This document shows positions 48,518 through 61,000 of a DNA stretch of 64,000 bases, in pieces (the stretch's first letter is position 1; each line of letters starts with the position of its first letter). Made by a program: the position numbers and the translations under genes. The notes under the pieces are model-generated. The model saw only the letters and a program-made list of their open reading frames with translations. It did no database searches and had not been told where the DNA came from. The stretch is from Strobilurus pachycystidiatus (Eukaryota; Basidiomycota; Agaricomycetes; Agaricales; Physalacriaceae): the NCBI GenBank assembly GCA_019915135.1, contig JAHLMK010000021.1:558001-622000 (forward strand), given 5' to 3'.

Positions 48518-51500
48518 ATGGCTTCAACTCCCCAAGGCGTCTCTCACCCGACTTTTCGGATCCCGCCTGTCGATGGTTCCATTCTCATCTCCGACCTATT
48601 CGAGTTCAACGCGAAGCACAGCCCGAACCACGTCCTATACTGCTACGAGGACACGGCGAGTGGTACCCGCTGCCAGATCTCATGGGCCGAAGCTATCAAG
48701 GCCTTCCGCCTTGGTGCCCAGCTCGTCCCCTCCGATGCTCGAGGCAAGTCCGCCGTCATCGGCGTGCTGGCGGTGACTGGTCAGCTGTGTTCCTTCTTCT
48801 AGCGAATAGGCTCTCATCAACGATCTTCTAGACAACATCACCTACTCATCGTTCATGTCGGGTCTGATGGGAAACGGCCTTGTCCCATTCCCGATCTCAC
48901 CTCGTAATAACGCATCGGCAGTTGTGCACCTCCTTAAGACCACCGGATGCACGCATATGTTCGTCAGCGCTGATGCCGCGATGCAGCAACTGGCCGCGTC
49001 AGTCAAGGTGGAGTTTGGAGAGGGATTGGAGACGTTCGCGATGCCCACGTTTGGCTTCCTGTATAGACATGAGGGGAGGGAGAGTGCGCCGCCGTTGGAG
49101 GCACCCCATGCGACCATGGATAGTCCTATGTTGATAGCCCACTCTTCGGGCACAACACGCTTTCCTAGTCCGATCACCCAAACGCAAAGGACTGCCATCA
49201 TCTATGGTACGGTTCAGAGTGAGTTTCGCATGTTTTGACTTCGTTTTTGATGTTTCTGATGCATATCCTCGTCACAGAATATGGAGAGCTCGATTTATGC
49301 GGCGCAGTGTTCTCTATTCACGCGCCGCCGATGTACCGTCAGTTTCCTTTCATGTCGGGCCATCGACAGCAACGATTGACGCCTTTTTGTGACAGATATG
49401 ATGGGGTGCTGGATGATACTTGCCGGCGTATGTGTTGACTTGTCTTGAAGTGTCTTGTTCTTGAACGCATCGCTAGGTCATGAACGGCTTCACGCTTGCC
49501 ATGTTTCCTCCGATGGAGCCTCCGATGATACCTACCGCTGAGCGTGTTCTTTCTGGTGCGCTGGCTACGAAGTGTGATGTTGTGTTCTGCGTCCCATTAT
49601 TCGTCGAGGTGAGCGCAGAGCTTCCACATTCAACGTTCTTCGCACTAATGTACTTCCTCAGGCATGGGCGAAAAGTGATTCTGGAATCGCTTCCTTAAAA
49701 AAGTTCAAGACAATTGTGTGTGCTCTTTCACCTCCGTTGGAAGTGCCTTTCTGAACACGATCTTAGTGCTACTCTGGTGGTCCTCTCTCATCTCATGCCG
49801 GAGATAAGCTCGTCCAGAATGGGGTCAACGTCTCTACTGTATATGCATGGTGAGTCTGAAGTGTGCGGTTTATATTGCGTCTCTCTAAATTGTACGCCAA
49901 AGTACCGAGACTGCAGCCATGTCCATGGTTATGCCGAGTGAGTTACGTGTTGACCTTACACTGATCCAGCGTTGATGTGCGTCTAGAGTCGATGCCGGCT
50001 GAAGGATGGGAATGGTTGACGGTATTTTCATCTAGCATGTCGGTCTCGGCGATATCAGTCTAATTCTTCCGTAGTGGTCTCCGCATCTCAAACGCCACTT
50101 GATCCCGTACGAAGGGGAGGATAACGTTTATCGCCTGGTGATTAAGGTAAGCCCTTACGCCAACGACTATGACGAAAGGGACTCACACTTTTTTCCACTC
50201 AGGAAAACCCAGAGATCGGATATTGCCCTTGTGTCATCAACACCGAAGTGGATGGCGTTCCCGCTTACGATACGAAGGACCTCGTTGTGGCCCATCCCAG
50301 CAATCCCGATTTGTTCAAGGTGTATGGACGGTTCGGTGGGTCGTTCAAGTTTACTTAGACTCAAAGTGTCTGACTTGGCATTTGTAGATGAACAGATCAT
50401 GCATAGCACTGGAGTGAGTCGCTGCCTATCCATGTCGTTGACCATTTACTGACGGTGTTCGGTAGGAAAAGGTGACTAAGTGACGTTCGCTGCTTGCTAG
50501 TCGCTAACCTATGCACCGTAATTCAGACCAACCCAATCCCCATAGGTGAGTTTCTGTGTGTCCGTCCTATGCACTTGAGTTGATCAGGATATCATTATAT
50601 AGAGACAGCACTTTGCAAGGACAAGCGGATTAGCGGCGCCATCATCTTTGGTCGATCGAAGTTCCAACCTGGAGTGCTCATTATCCCTACTCCGGGATAC
50701 GAAATCGAGCCAGCGGATGAGGCGGCGCTTGTTGAGTTCCGAAATGAAATTTGGTGCGGTGCTACTCTCTAGCATCGGTGTTCCTGTGCTTATAGTGTCC
50801 GATAGGCCGACCGTTCAAACGGCGAATGAGCAAGCACCTCAACACTCGCGGATCTTCAAAGAGGTGAGTCTTTGGCGCCTGACAGACTACTTTGTTTTGA
50901 ACGTAGTCCTTCAAGATGATTTTAGTTGCGAAGCTCTCCAAGCCCATCGAGTATACGGTCAAAGGCGCACCCAGACGCCCATCAACCCTGGCCTTGTATG
51001 CGGAAGAAATTGAGGCTCTTTACACCGCACTAGAGGAGATCTCTCTGGAATCCGACATGGTCGTTCCAACAACGTGGTCGCTCGAGAACGTCGCGCAGTT
51101 CGTTCGCTCAATTGTCCAGAAGTCGGTAAATGGCAAAATCGGCGACTACGATAACATCTTCACTAGCGGCGGTGATAGGTGGGTAGATCCACGGTAAATA
51201 AATGCTCTGATGTCTAACACGAAATGGTCAGCTTGGGCGCTGTTGCTATTAGGAACTCGATCCTGGGGATGCTTCGCAAGTCAAAGCTTGTCTCCCTTTC
51301 CACCATCCGGGCTGTGCCTCCAAATTTCGTCTACGACTTCCCCACCATCTCACGTCTCAGTGCCTTGGTGCTGAAGACCGTGCAAGACGTCCAGCTCGAA
51401 GATGATGGCGATGACGTGGACGACGACGAGGAGCTCGACTTGCAATCCTTGAGTGAACTTCCTGAAGTTGGGAAGACAATTATACAACTCCGGAAGGGCA

Positions 51501-52364
51501 AAGGAGAGCCGCCCCTCATCTTGGTACATGGTGGGTACTTTGTGTTCCGAGCTGTGCACCTAAATGATTAATAACTTTTGAATAGGCGCCGGTGGTATGC
51601 TGTACGATTTCCGCCACATGCCAGACAAGTTCCGCAGTGCTCTCTGGGGTATTCAGATCGAGCCAAATACTCCTTTGACAAGCCTCGACGAACTGGCCGC
51701 ATTCTACCTCGCAAGGATCAAGGAGAAGCAACCGACAGGGCCGTACAGACTTGGTGGATATTCCGGTTCGAACGTCCTTGTCGTCTTGATGGCTCTCAAG
51801 CTGGAGAGTTGTGGGGAGCAAGTCTCACAGTTGGTGCTCTTGGACCTCTTCCCGACCTTGGTGTCGTACAGCGCCAATTCCATCGGCAATCCGAATCCGC
51901 ATACGAACTATGACAAGCATATTCACAAGACCATCGAGGTCTTCCGTCTCTTGTTCACGTTGGATAGCTCGCGTAATGACGAGCGTACGGTCACTGGTAT
52001 CACCCGAACCTTCTTGGACCCAAGCAGCGCACCGTCCGAACCCATCCGGCTCGCTATCGATTACGTCAAGCGATACAGCCAGTTAGTGGATAGGTTCATG
52101 TACGACTTAGCCACCGTCGATGGGACGCAGTCGTTGGAGAAGGTGTATGAATGGCTGAGGGCGGTCAAGGCGCCTATGACCGTCTATGTTGCGACGAACG
52201 GATCTCGGCATATTGTCCCGGAGGCAGAGAGAGACGGGTGGGAGGATCTTGGAGCGCGACGCGCTGTTCCGAGTGCAGAGGTCATATATGTAGAAGGAGG
52301 CCATTATGAGTTCTTATGGGATTCGCGACTGATCGCTGATTTGCAGCGAGGATATATACATTAG
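48518..52364 (+). CDS. NRPS-like enzyme, adenylation-thiolation-thioesterase
   Basis: Monomodular A-T-TE enzyme that activates an acid as adenylate, loads it on a carrier arm and releases or couples it through the thioesterase. About 18 short exons can be joined in phase. The A domain starts FRIPPVDGSILISDLFEFNA and holds the ATP loop HSSGTTRFPSPI, YACTETAAM, then YGR/DEQIMHSTG/EK/TNPIPIE across three introns including a 6-base exon (50466-50471). The A10 lysine lies in EYTVKGAPRRP. The carrier has GGDSLGAVAIR, with its phosphopantetheine Ser codon split by intron 51179-51231. The thioesterase reads LILVHG/AGGMLYDF, GYSGSN and EGGHYEFLWD. A-T-TE enzymes in fungi make, for example, atromentin-type quinones from aryl pyruvates; the substrate here is not shown. 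No broken frame found. Confidence 0.85.
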
Positions 52365-52738
52365 ATACATTTAGCCTCGGTAATCGTATCAGACGGGGCT
52401 TGATTCATAGATTGGCTTGAATGCTGAAGCGCTGACCGGTGAGACGTCGTCGTAGAAGGGATTATGTAGTAGAGCATTGTCCCTAATATACTATGTAGCA
52501 CTCCGAGTGGCGCGTCTTTCGTAAAGCGTTCGGGTTGGCTTGACTTCTGGCCAATTACTTGGACCTACCTTTGTGTTCATGATTGATCAGAGTCTTTCTG
52601 CCCAAAGATAAAGTGGTGCGTTGAGTTGAGTACAGTAACCAGTAGAACAATTCCTCGTATACACATGACCAGCCCAAAGCCTCTTTCCTTTGTACCATCA
52701 TGATTCAGATCAAGTTCAACATTCAACATTCAGACGGC
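52365..52738. other. Intergenic, duplicated promoter
   Basis: The last 75 bases resemble the region before 18141 (CCCAAAGCC, TTTCCTTTGTAC, GTTCAACATTCAACATTC), so the promoter was duplicated with the gene. Confidence 0.6.
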
Positions 52739-53173
52739 ATGCCTCCCCGCAAGTTCTCTGTCACTCCCTATGTCCTTGGGGCGGTCCTCAACTCCGACCA
52801 ATTACGCGCATTAGCCGAACAGAAATGTGGCGCCAAAAAGATCGAGCGCCACCGTGGGTTCCATGCCACGGCGCTTAACAATCTTTACCACGAGCAAGGC
52901 ATCCAGGAGTGCTTTATACACATTGGCAGGAAGCCGGGCTCAGACGAAGCTCGATATCTCTGGGTCCAGGGACTTGTACCGTCATTTGATCGTATGAAGC
53001 CAAAATTCGACGTTCCCTGTCTGGAAGATGAATATCCAGAGATGAAGTCGATAGGATATATCGGACTGGACTGCGTGGCGTGGCCGCGCATATCGCGTAC
53101 GTTTGCCACTCATTCTTTGGGTCTCGGCTGATTTTCTTTCAAATGGGTCAGCGCCCGACTGGTTCGCCCCTAG
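52739..53173 (+). pseudogene. Third copy of the 18 kb family, cut by an LTR
   Basis: A single module homologous to both halves of 18141-19248. It starts MPPRKFSVTPYVLGAVL and passes LRALAEQKCG, GFHATALNNLYHEQGIQECF and YPEMKSIGYIGLDCVAWPR. The intron before PPDW is conserved (53097 to about 53152). The second exon reads PPDWFAP, and then at 53174 the retrotransposon LTR begins (TGTAAGG). So the insertion removed the last 30 or so codons from this allele's reading frame. The remaining frame is otherwise open, so the gene was probably intact before the insertion. Confidence 0.75.
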
Positions 53174-53471
53174 TGTAAGGGATCGGTGTATTTAGTATTG
53201 TTTGCGAACCCCTTCGGGGTTCTTAAGTCACGATCGCGTGACGGTAACAGTAGGAGAATTACTTGTATTGCTTTCGTAGCTACCAGTATACACTTGGTCA
53301 AGCTACGAGCGTGCTACGTAAGGACCCGTTACACATTTTTAGCTTTCGAAGCTATACTCGCAGCGAAACGGTACTCGGTACCGACAAGCTATACAAGCAA
53401 GTAAAAGAACCCGTGTCGGGTCTTAAAAAGACCGCAAAAACCCAAAAGGAAAAAGTTTTCCATAGAATCTG
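53174..53471 (+). repeat. 5' LTR and leader (LTR end not defined)
   Basis: Begins TG. It contains a string of short perfect hairpins: 53206-53222 (GAACCCC/GGGGTTC), 53227-53242 (GTCACG/CGTGAC), 53375-53384 (TCGGTACCGA), 53410-53420 (CCCG/CGGG), 53419-53433 (GGTCTT/AAGACC) and 53448-53461 (GGAAAA/TTTTCC). No TATA box or tRNA-complementary primer site is obvious. Confidence 0.6.
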
Positions 53472-56400
53472 ATGAGTGACCACGAGCACACGGACTCTCA
53501 GGACACGGCGTACACTCTGCACGCGCAGGGAGTGGGCCCGCGGAAACCCAGCGAAAAATTTAGACTAGAACCGGAACCAGACGGAACAGTCGAAAATAAC
53601 CCCGGGGATCGGCTCGATCATGATCGAGAGAAGACCATCTCGGACGAAGAACGGCAAACTCAGAAGGCCACGTTCGTCCAATCCCAAGTCAATAAGATCA
53701 ACGACAGGGAAGTACTATTCCCTGGAACGAGACTAGGATCACCGGGAGGAGCTACAGAACGGCCTGAATTGGGCCAAGCACAGGCACGGGCACTACGAAA
53801 ATCCGAAGTATACGGATCAGCGTTCCAACAGAACGCAGCGTTCAAGTCGGTTCAGGACGGTAAAGACCGGCGAGCTATGGAGGACTTGAACCGAACCGCG
53901 AATAATCGGTTCCAACAACGATTGGCTGATCAGGCAGCCAGACTGTCACGAGATCACATTGGATCGGCCAACGAAAGTGAACACCTGGAGCCTGGTGAAG
54001 TGAGCGATCACCCATCCATAGCGAGCTCCAGATCGCTCCGGTCTACGACATCTCGTGCATCATCCAAAAGGACTGGAATCACGGTGTTTCCGCCATACGA
54101 AACTATGATGGAGCTTATGCAAGAAGCTCGACAAGGACTATCGGACTCATTGCTGGCTGAGATCAGCGAAATTGCCGTAACCCAAGCGCAAGCTCAGTTT
54201 GAGCTCATAGGCATACCAATACAGGAGAACTTGGATAAGTTCAAGGAACTGGTACACCAGAATGAATGGTCTCAGATACAAAACCCGAACACCATACGAG
54301 AAACACGACAAGAGGAACTGGATCGCAAAATACGCGAACTTAGTCAAGATGCCGAATCGCCTATAACGGTAGGCAGTCGATCAGGATCGCGTATGTCGCA
54401 CGAATCTGCGCGGAGCAAAAAATCGTCCAGTAAAGGTTCCCCGAAGGATAGAACCATCAAAGTCGAACCCAGAGAGTTCTTAATTCCAATCCAGCCAGGA
54501 ATGGCTGCACAGAGTGATGCGGATGAGGCGATCACATCTGATCCACCGAAACCAATCCCACAATATGTGGGCAGGAAACGAGTCTCACTTCAAGATCTTG
54601 TGGGTCGAACATACGACCCCTATCTACTCGTAGACGTGCGGCCAGGAATAACAAGGCATTGGAAGGATATACAACGGGACGAGACAGACCCCTATATTCT
54701 TAAGTGTGCTGGATTTGAACAAACGGTAGACATTATACCGAAAATACATAAATCCCCTACGGGGATGGAAGTTGTGCTCCAATATGATGATAATCGAGCC
54801 CCGCCAGGATCGGCGGCTAGACGAGCCAGAGACGCCGCATTGCAAAATGCGGCGGATATGGCCACTAGAACGGACAGACCGTTGGCCGTATCTGATGGAT
54901 ATACAACATATGACTTGAGAGAGAAGCGCAAGGCGCTACATAAACAACCTAACTCTAGGTTGACTGGGAACTTAGGCCTGAGATTGGCCGTATCGAATTC
55001 GATGGCGAAGGAAGGAGTTACGAAAAGTAATTTCGTGACCGCCACAAGCAAAGATTCCCTTCTCGGCGAAGACCGAAAGTTGAAGGACGCTGCTGCATTA
55101 CAGCGTATTCGGTTAGGACAGCTACGAGATGGGATATCCACCACCATACCCGATCAGGGTATCAGATTCGACGAACACGGAATACCTCGATGGGTATTAA
55201 AAGAATTGGACCCCGACGATGGGTTTCAGAAGGGTAATGCACCTTCAAAGAATAAGGCCAATAGTCCGCCAGCTCCTGCAGGCACAACCGATGCTCCTGG
55301 GCCTCCGAATGGAGGGAACTCATCCAAAGCTCCAAACCAAAAGGCTAAAGATAGCCGTGAAAGCAGTAAACGGGCGAGTCGTGCACCATCTCCGAATGAT
55401 GAGAACGACAATGCCCCAGGGGGCGGAGGAGACAGTGGAGGAGGAAGCGACGGAGGCGGGGGAGGCGGAGGGGGAGGTAATAACTCCCCGGATGACGAAG
55501 ACCCAGAAAGTGGGTCCGACCAACGATCACATGGCAACGTTCCACCCAACCCACCTGGAGGTGGTGGCGGTGGTGATGGTGGTGGTGGAGGAGGTGACGG
55601 CGGGGGAGACTCCGACGTGGGAGTACCCGATCCCTCTGACGACGGGATCGCTCGGAATCGAAGATCCATGGCGAGAGCGATTACCCCAGCAGGGGATAAC
55701 TCGTCACAACGGTATCGCGACCAAATGGTCGACAAATTGCTGGTGATTATTCATGAACATACCGACAAACGATTAGAGGTCGCTAGCGGCCTAGGGAAGA
55801 TCAAGCCCGACAGGGCTGTAGTGAGCCGCTACGCTGGCGGCCATAAATATGAAGAGTTCAGCAAGTGGTTGCTGGAAATGTGCATAATTTATGAAGCCAA
55901 TCAGATGGCTGGCGCCGATCGTGAAAGAGAGAAGGTCAGCAACTTAGTGCTATTCCTGGAAGGAGACGCCAAAGATTGGTACCTAGACAACATTCGCGGG
56001 CCCGACAGGGCCGTACAGAATTGGACCTTTGCAGAAGCGATAATCGCGTTATACGACCGATTCGTACATGAGACGACATTCCAAGAGAACCGTGTGCGTT
56101 ATGATAACGCCAAATACGTCGAGAAGCTAGGAGTACTCGGATGGCACGATAGGGTTCTAGCCCTCTCTAGAGCTCTTATATTCAAACCTACCAGTCACGA
56201 ACTCAGGAATAAGTTCTTTTCGGGACTGCCGGCTAGAATTCGCGATGAGCTCATTGACAAAGGATACTCGGCCGATATTCACTCAATGGATAAACTTCTG
56301 AAGGCTGCTAGGGCCAAAGAACTGGCCATAATCCGCAAGGCTCAATATCACCAAAACGAACCTAGGATAGAGTCGAAAGACTCAAAACCAGCCAAGGCTA

Positions 56401-57741
56401 GTAAACCCGAAGAGAAGGCGGTCGAACGAAATCCTAAGGTAGGATTTAAACCTATAGGTTTTGTCCGGAAAAATAGATTCCGGACCACGACACCAGGAGT
56501 TCAGGCTAATAAGGAGCCTGTAGTAGACAAAGCGAATAGACCGCCAGTTGACAAATCTAAGCTGACTTGCCATCGATGTGGTGGTCTCGGACATTTCGCT
56601 AGCGATGTCCATATATGCCCAGCCGCGAAGCAGGACAAAGTGCACATCAGGGCGATCCATACCGAAATCGGTAGCACCAAATCTCATGGGTCACAAGACG
56701 GGGATCGTGAAGAGGAACCGTCCCGTTCGGTGAATAATAGCGAAGCCGAATACGAATATGAACCAGTGTATGGTCAAGAAGTGATCTTCGAGGAGGACTC
56801 AATGCCTGAGTCCGACGATGATAACCAGACAAGTGATGAAAACGACTGGCAGGAACACATCCGGATGATGACGGTTATCGACTTCGAAGAAGACGATATG
56901 CCTGAATTGTGGGATGCGAGCGATAGCGAACCAGAGCCCGAGGAGGAAGATGAGATACCGCCGCTTGCGGAAATCTCGGATGACGAGCTCAGTAATATGA
57001 GTGAGTCATATTCGGACGAGGAAGAAGACTCCATGGAAGGCGATGATGGTTTCGCCGTTGAAGAGTTCGACACACCAAGGGAGGTGTACGTTTCTGATGT
57101 CAAGGTTGAGACTCGATCGAGTCATAACGAATGTATGGCCTCGATACATACAGCAAGCGAAGAGGAACGGCACGTACCCCGCCAAATCACATTGAAGGTG
57201 GCGGGGACTATGGATAGGCCGACGTTTCCTCCAGAAGATAAGCGATGCCTCGCTATACGAATGAACATAAACGGACTAGAAGCACATACGCTACTGGATT
57301 CCGGAAGTACATCGACTTGATAATTGCATCATGGGCCTCTGCTAGATTCAATAGCGCGTTCTTAGCGAACTCTTTTATCGCTCTGGGCGCTGTCTCAGCA
57401 CTTCGATCACCCCTTCATTTGCGAGGGCTTCAAAGGTGAAGGTACTAGAGCTTAAGAAACCGGTAAAGCTACAGCTGGGAACAATTGGCAGCCGGTCGGT
57501 GATAAACTACGGCGCAATAGCCCCAGTGGGGCTGAAAGGCTGTGGCCAGACATACTTCGACCTGGTCAACCTCGACAAGTACGATGCATTGATCGGGACG
57601 CCGTTCATGAGACGAAATAAGGTCGTCTTGGACTTTGAGAACTCGTGTGTACGAGTAAACGGTGTCACTATCCCTGGCGCGATAATAGAGGGGGAGGAAG
57701 CGGACGAGGTGGTACGAAGATACCGACTGAAAAGAGAATGA
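53472..57741 (+). pseudogene. gag: Retrotransposon gag-protease, interrupted in the protease
   Basis: Gag is unusually long. About 720 mostly disordered residues (two Gly-rich tracts near residues 640-720) precede the gag core: YEEFSKWLLEMCIIYEAN, LVLFLEGDAKDWYLDNI, FAEAIIALYDRFVHETTF, FSGLPARIRDELIDKGY. A zinc knuckle CHRCGGLGHFASDVHIC follows near residue 1033, with seven instead of four residues before the last Cys. Then comes an acidic linker. The aspartic protease starts LLDSGSTST and hits a stop at 57318-57320, caused by an inserted inverted piece of integrase (57319-57403). The rest of the protease (VKLQLGTIGSRSVINYGAIA ... YDALIGTPFM) continues in another frame to a TGA at 57739. No mature protease can be made from this copy. 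Confidence 0.9.
57319..57405 (-). repeat. Inverted 87-base copy of integrase-region DNA
   Basis: Exact complement of 61357-61443 in the same element's pol. ACTT occurs at both junctions (57315-57318 and 57400-57403). The net insert is 85 bases, which shifts the frame and brings stop codons. Confidence 0.95.
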
Positions 57742-57759
57742 CTCCCAGGAGTCAAACCG

Positions 57760-58095
57760 ACTTCAGTGGAAGAAGTCGCAGACGAAGAATCGGAAAATGA
57801 GATTCGTGCTATGAGATCAAGAGCACTACCATCGGACGCTCCCCTGCTTATGAAAGAGGGAGAATATGAAGAATGGCGGAAGAAACCGCCAGAAGCCATG
57901 AAAAGAAGAAGGCAAGGGAAGAAAAGGACTTCATTGGAAGAAGTCGAAGATGAAGAATCAGAGCGCGAGAATCGCGACATGAAGAACAGAGCGCTGCCAG
58001 ACGATGCGCCATTACTAATGAAGGACAATGAGTTCGCCGAATGGCGAAGAATTACGCCACAGTCGGGGGTCAAAACCCCAAAGCGAGGGAACAAA
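57760..58095 (+). repeat. Tandem 168-base repeat inside pol
   Basis: Two units, 57760-57927 and 57928-58095, encode TSVEEVADEESENE/TSLEEVEDEESERE, RALPSDAPLLMK/RALPDDAPLLMK and EYEEWRK/EFAEWRR. Period 56 codons, so the frame is kept. Confidence 0.85.
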
Positions 58096-61000
58096 GGGAA
58101 GCAGAAACAACCCTTTGCGAAGCCGCAGGAAACTACGGAGCGAACGCCGGAAAGGGAATACTGTCAACCCACGTCGTCACGGGTGAAGGTCGAAGACCTA
58201 AGGACAGACGAGGACGACAACCGCCACGAGGAGGAACATCATCGTGACCAAATACCAATACCCAAGGAGAGCGAAGAACCGTCGCTCGAAAGACGATTCT
58301 GGGATCGACCAGTTCCAGCAGTGGAGATGGCATGGCCATACGATCCAAGAATGCCCACAGAATGGAACTCCGTCGTAGGAGCACTGTGGGATAACGGGGT
58401 AGCCCAAACATACCCCAGAACATCGGGAGGAAAAGACCTCAAGAAGAGGTCGAACCCAAACATGACATATAATTATGTCCAAAGAGAATACGAACCAAGC
58501 ATAGTCGAACCACTGTGGTCATCACACAAGACATACAACAACCCTAAACACAGGGAAGCCATTCGTAGAATGATGACCATAGCGCCCGACTTGGGCCAGG
58601 ATGAGACGACAAGATCCATTGCAAGAAGTATTCGAGCGAATGAGAGACGAAATGTTCACAAGGAGTATAAGAAACCGCCTTGGAAACCCACGGTAGATAA
58701 AGGGAAGAGAAAAGCGAAATGCTCCGATGATGATATACCCGCACTTCGAGAGAAGTGGTACGCGGAATACGAAGAACTCCTTAATGGAGTTCCCGAATCT
58801 ATGCCCCCATTCAGGGAGATTAACCATGAGATTCACCTGATAGACGAACAAAAAAGGTATCAGTATCACCTTCCTCGATGTCCGCATTCGCTACGAGACG
58901 AATTACGAGAGAAAATAGACAAATACACCCGCGCTGGGTGGTGGAAACCGGCGACAGCCTCGCAAGCGGCTCCAATGTTGTGCATCCCCAAGAAGGATGG
59001 TAGACTTAGAACAGTAGTAGACTGTCGGAAACGGAACGATAACACCGTAAAAGATGTAACCCCCATGCCAGATCAGGAGGCCATTAGGGAAGATGTGGCC
59101 AGAGGGAAATATAGGTCAAAGATTGACCTGTCCGATGCGTACGAGCAAGTGAGGGTGTTACTGGAACATGTGGACAAAACCGCGTTTGCTACTACCTTCG
59201 GTACATTCGTAAGTATGGTAATGCAACAAGGGGATTGCAACGCCCCTGCTACATTCCAGCGGCTAATGACCGCTATATTTCGCGACTATATTGGCGTGTT
59301 TATGCACGTATATCTAGACGATATATTCATATACTCCGATTCCATCGAAGAGCATGAGGAACACATACACATTGTGTTGGAACTCCTGCGCAAAAATGCG
59401 CTGTATCTGAAGAGAGCGAAGTGCGAACTATACGCAGCCGAGGTAGACTGTCTAGGTCATATGATTGACCATAAAGGATTGCACGCCGACGGGGACAAGT
59501 TGGCTCGAATTCGAGAGTGGAGGACCCCTCGATCCTACCACGACATTCAACGATTCGTCGGGCTAGTACAATACTTAGCCACATTCCTACCCGACCTGTC
59601 CGCATATACTGGACCACTGCTTGGGATGACCCATAACGGGAACGTCTTCAATTGGAGACCTATACACCAACGATGCTTTGATATGATAAAGCACATCTGC
59701 TGTAAGACTGCGATACTGAAACCCATTAATTATGGCTCGGAGGAGCCCATATGGATAATATGCGATGCGTCCGCAACAGGTGTTGGTGCTATGTATGGAC
59801 AAGGGCCGACTTGGCAAACTTGTCGCCCAGCGGGATTCATGTCCCGGAAGTTCACGAACGCGCAACAGCACTATCGTGTATTCGAACAAGAGACATTGGC
59901 TATACTCGAAGCCCTAATGAAGTGGGAAGATAAATTAATCGGATATCCTATCCGTATTATCACAGATCATCGCGCATTGGAGTTTTTCAAAACTCAACTT
60001 CGACTATCACCTCGACAAATGAGGTGGATGGATTATCTATCACGGTTCAACTGTGATATCTCGTACGTGAAAGGTGAAGACAACAAAGTCGCCGACTGCC
60101 TCTCCCGATACTACGAGAATGACACGTGGGAGGACGCTCACCCGATGAATGAATACGTCCATGCGGACGTTCGTATCGATCCCACGGGGGAAGACCTCCC
60201 CGTAGACAGATATCATGAGGTGAACTCTCATGACGTTGAGATACGGGCAATGCGGGAACAGGAGCTACGACGAAGCTCACGAATCAAAGAAAGACAAGAG
60301 CTTAGAGATGTAGAAGCTCAAGAAATGAATGACGCTCGTGAAACCACCGTCGCCGCACCCTCAGTACAAAGGGCCCCCACCGTGGTCGAGAGGGAAAGCG
60401 TAGCCTCGAAAACAGGAGACATGACTCTTGGTGAGTCGATATCGTTGCCCCCGGGCGAGGAAGGGTTACCACCACTCAAAGATGAGTTCGCGGAAGCCAT
60501 CAAGGCTAGCTACGACCAGGACGAATTATTTGTCAAAATTATGGCAACACCGGAGTCATTCCCCACATTCCGAGTGGAAGATGGGTTCGTCTGGACCCAG
60601 AACGCATTTGGGCATGAAGTGTTATGTATACCCAAAGGCAAGTTGGGTAAGAAATCCATTCGTGGAGCTATATTAGAGCAAGCGCACGAAGCACTGGGGC
60701 ACTTTGGAGCCCAGCGCACATCCGAATATATTCGGAGGAAATACTGGTGGTCCCGACTAGTCCCAGACACTCGAGAATTCTGTAAGTCATGCACGAACTG
60801 TCAACAGGCCAAAGGGAGTAATAAAGCTCCGCAAGGGAAGCTTCATACATTGCCCATCCCAACCAAGCCATGGGATTCTATCGGAATGGACTTCATAGGA
60901 CCGTTCCCGGAAGTCAAGGGATTCAACTACCTCTGGGTAGTTGTATGCCGAATGACCAGTATGGTCCACCTGATACCGGTACACACAAAGATGAAAGCGT

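Noticed and set aside
55226..55735. Minus-strand 169-codon Pro-rich frame
   Set aside because: It is the mirror of the Gly-rich tracts in gag.
57245..57439. Open frame across the protease break
   Set aside because: Made of protease sequence in a wrong frame plus the inverted integrase piece.
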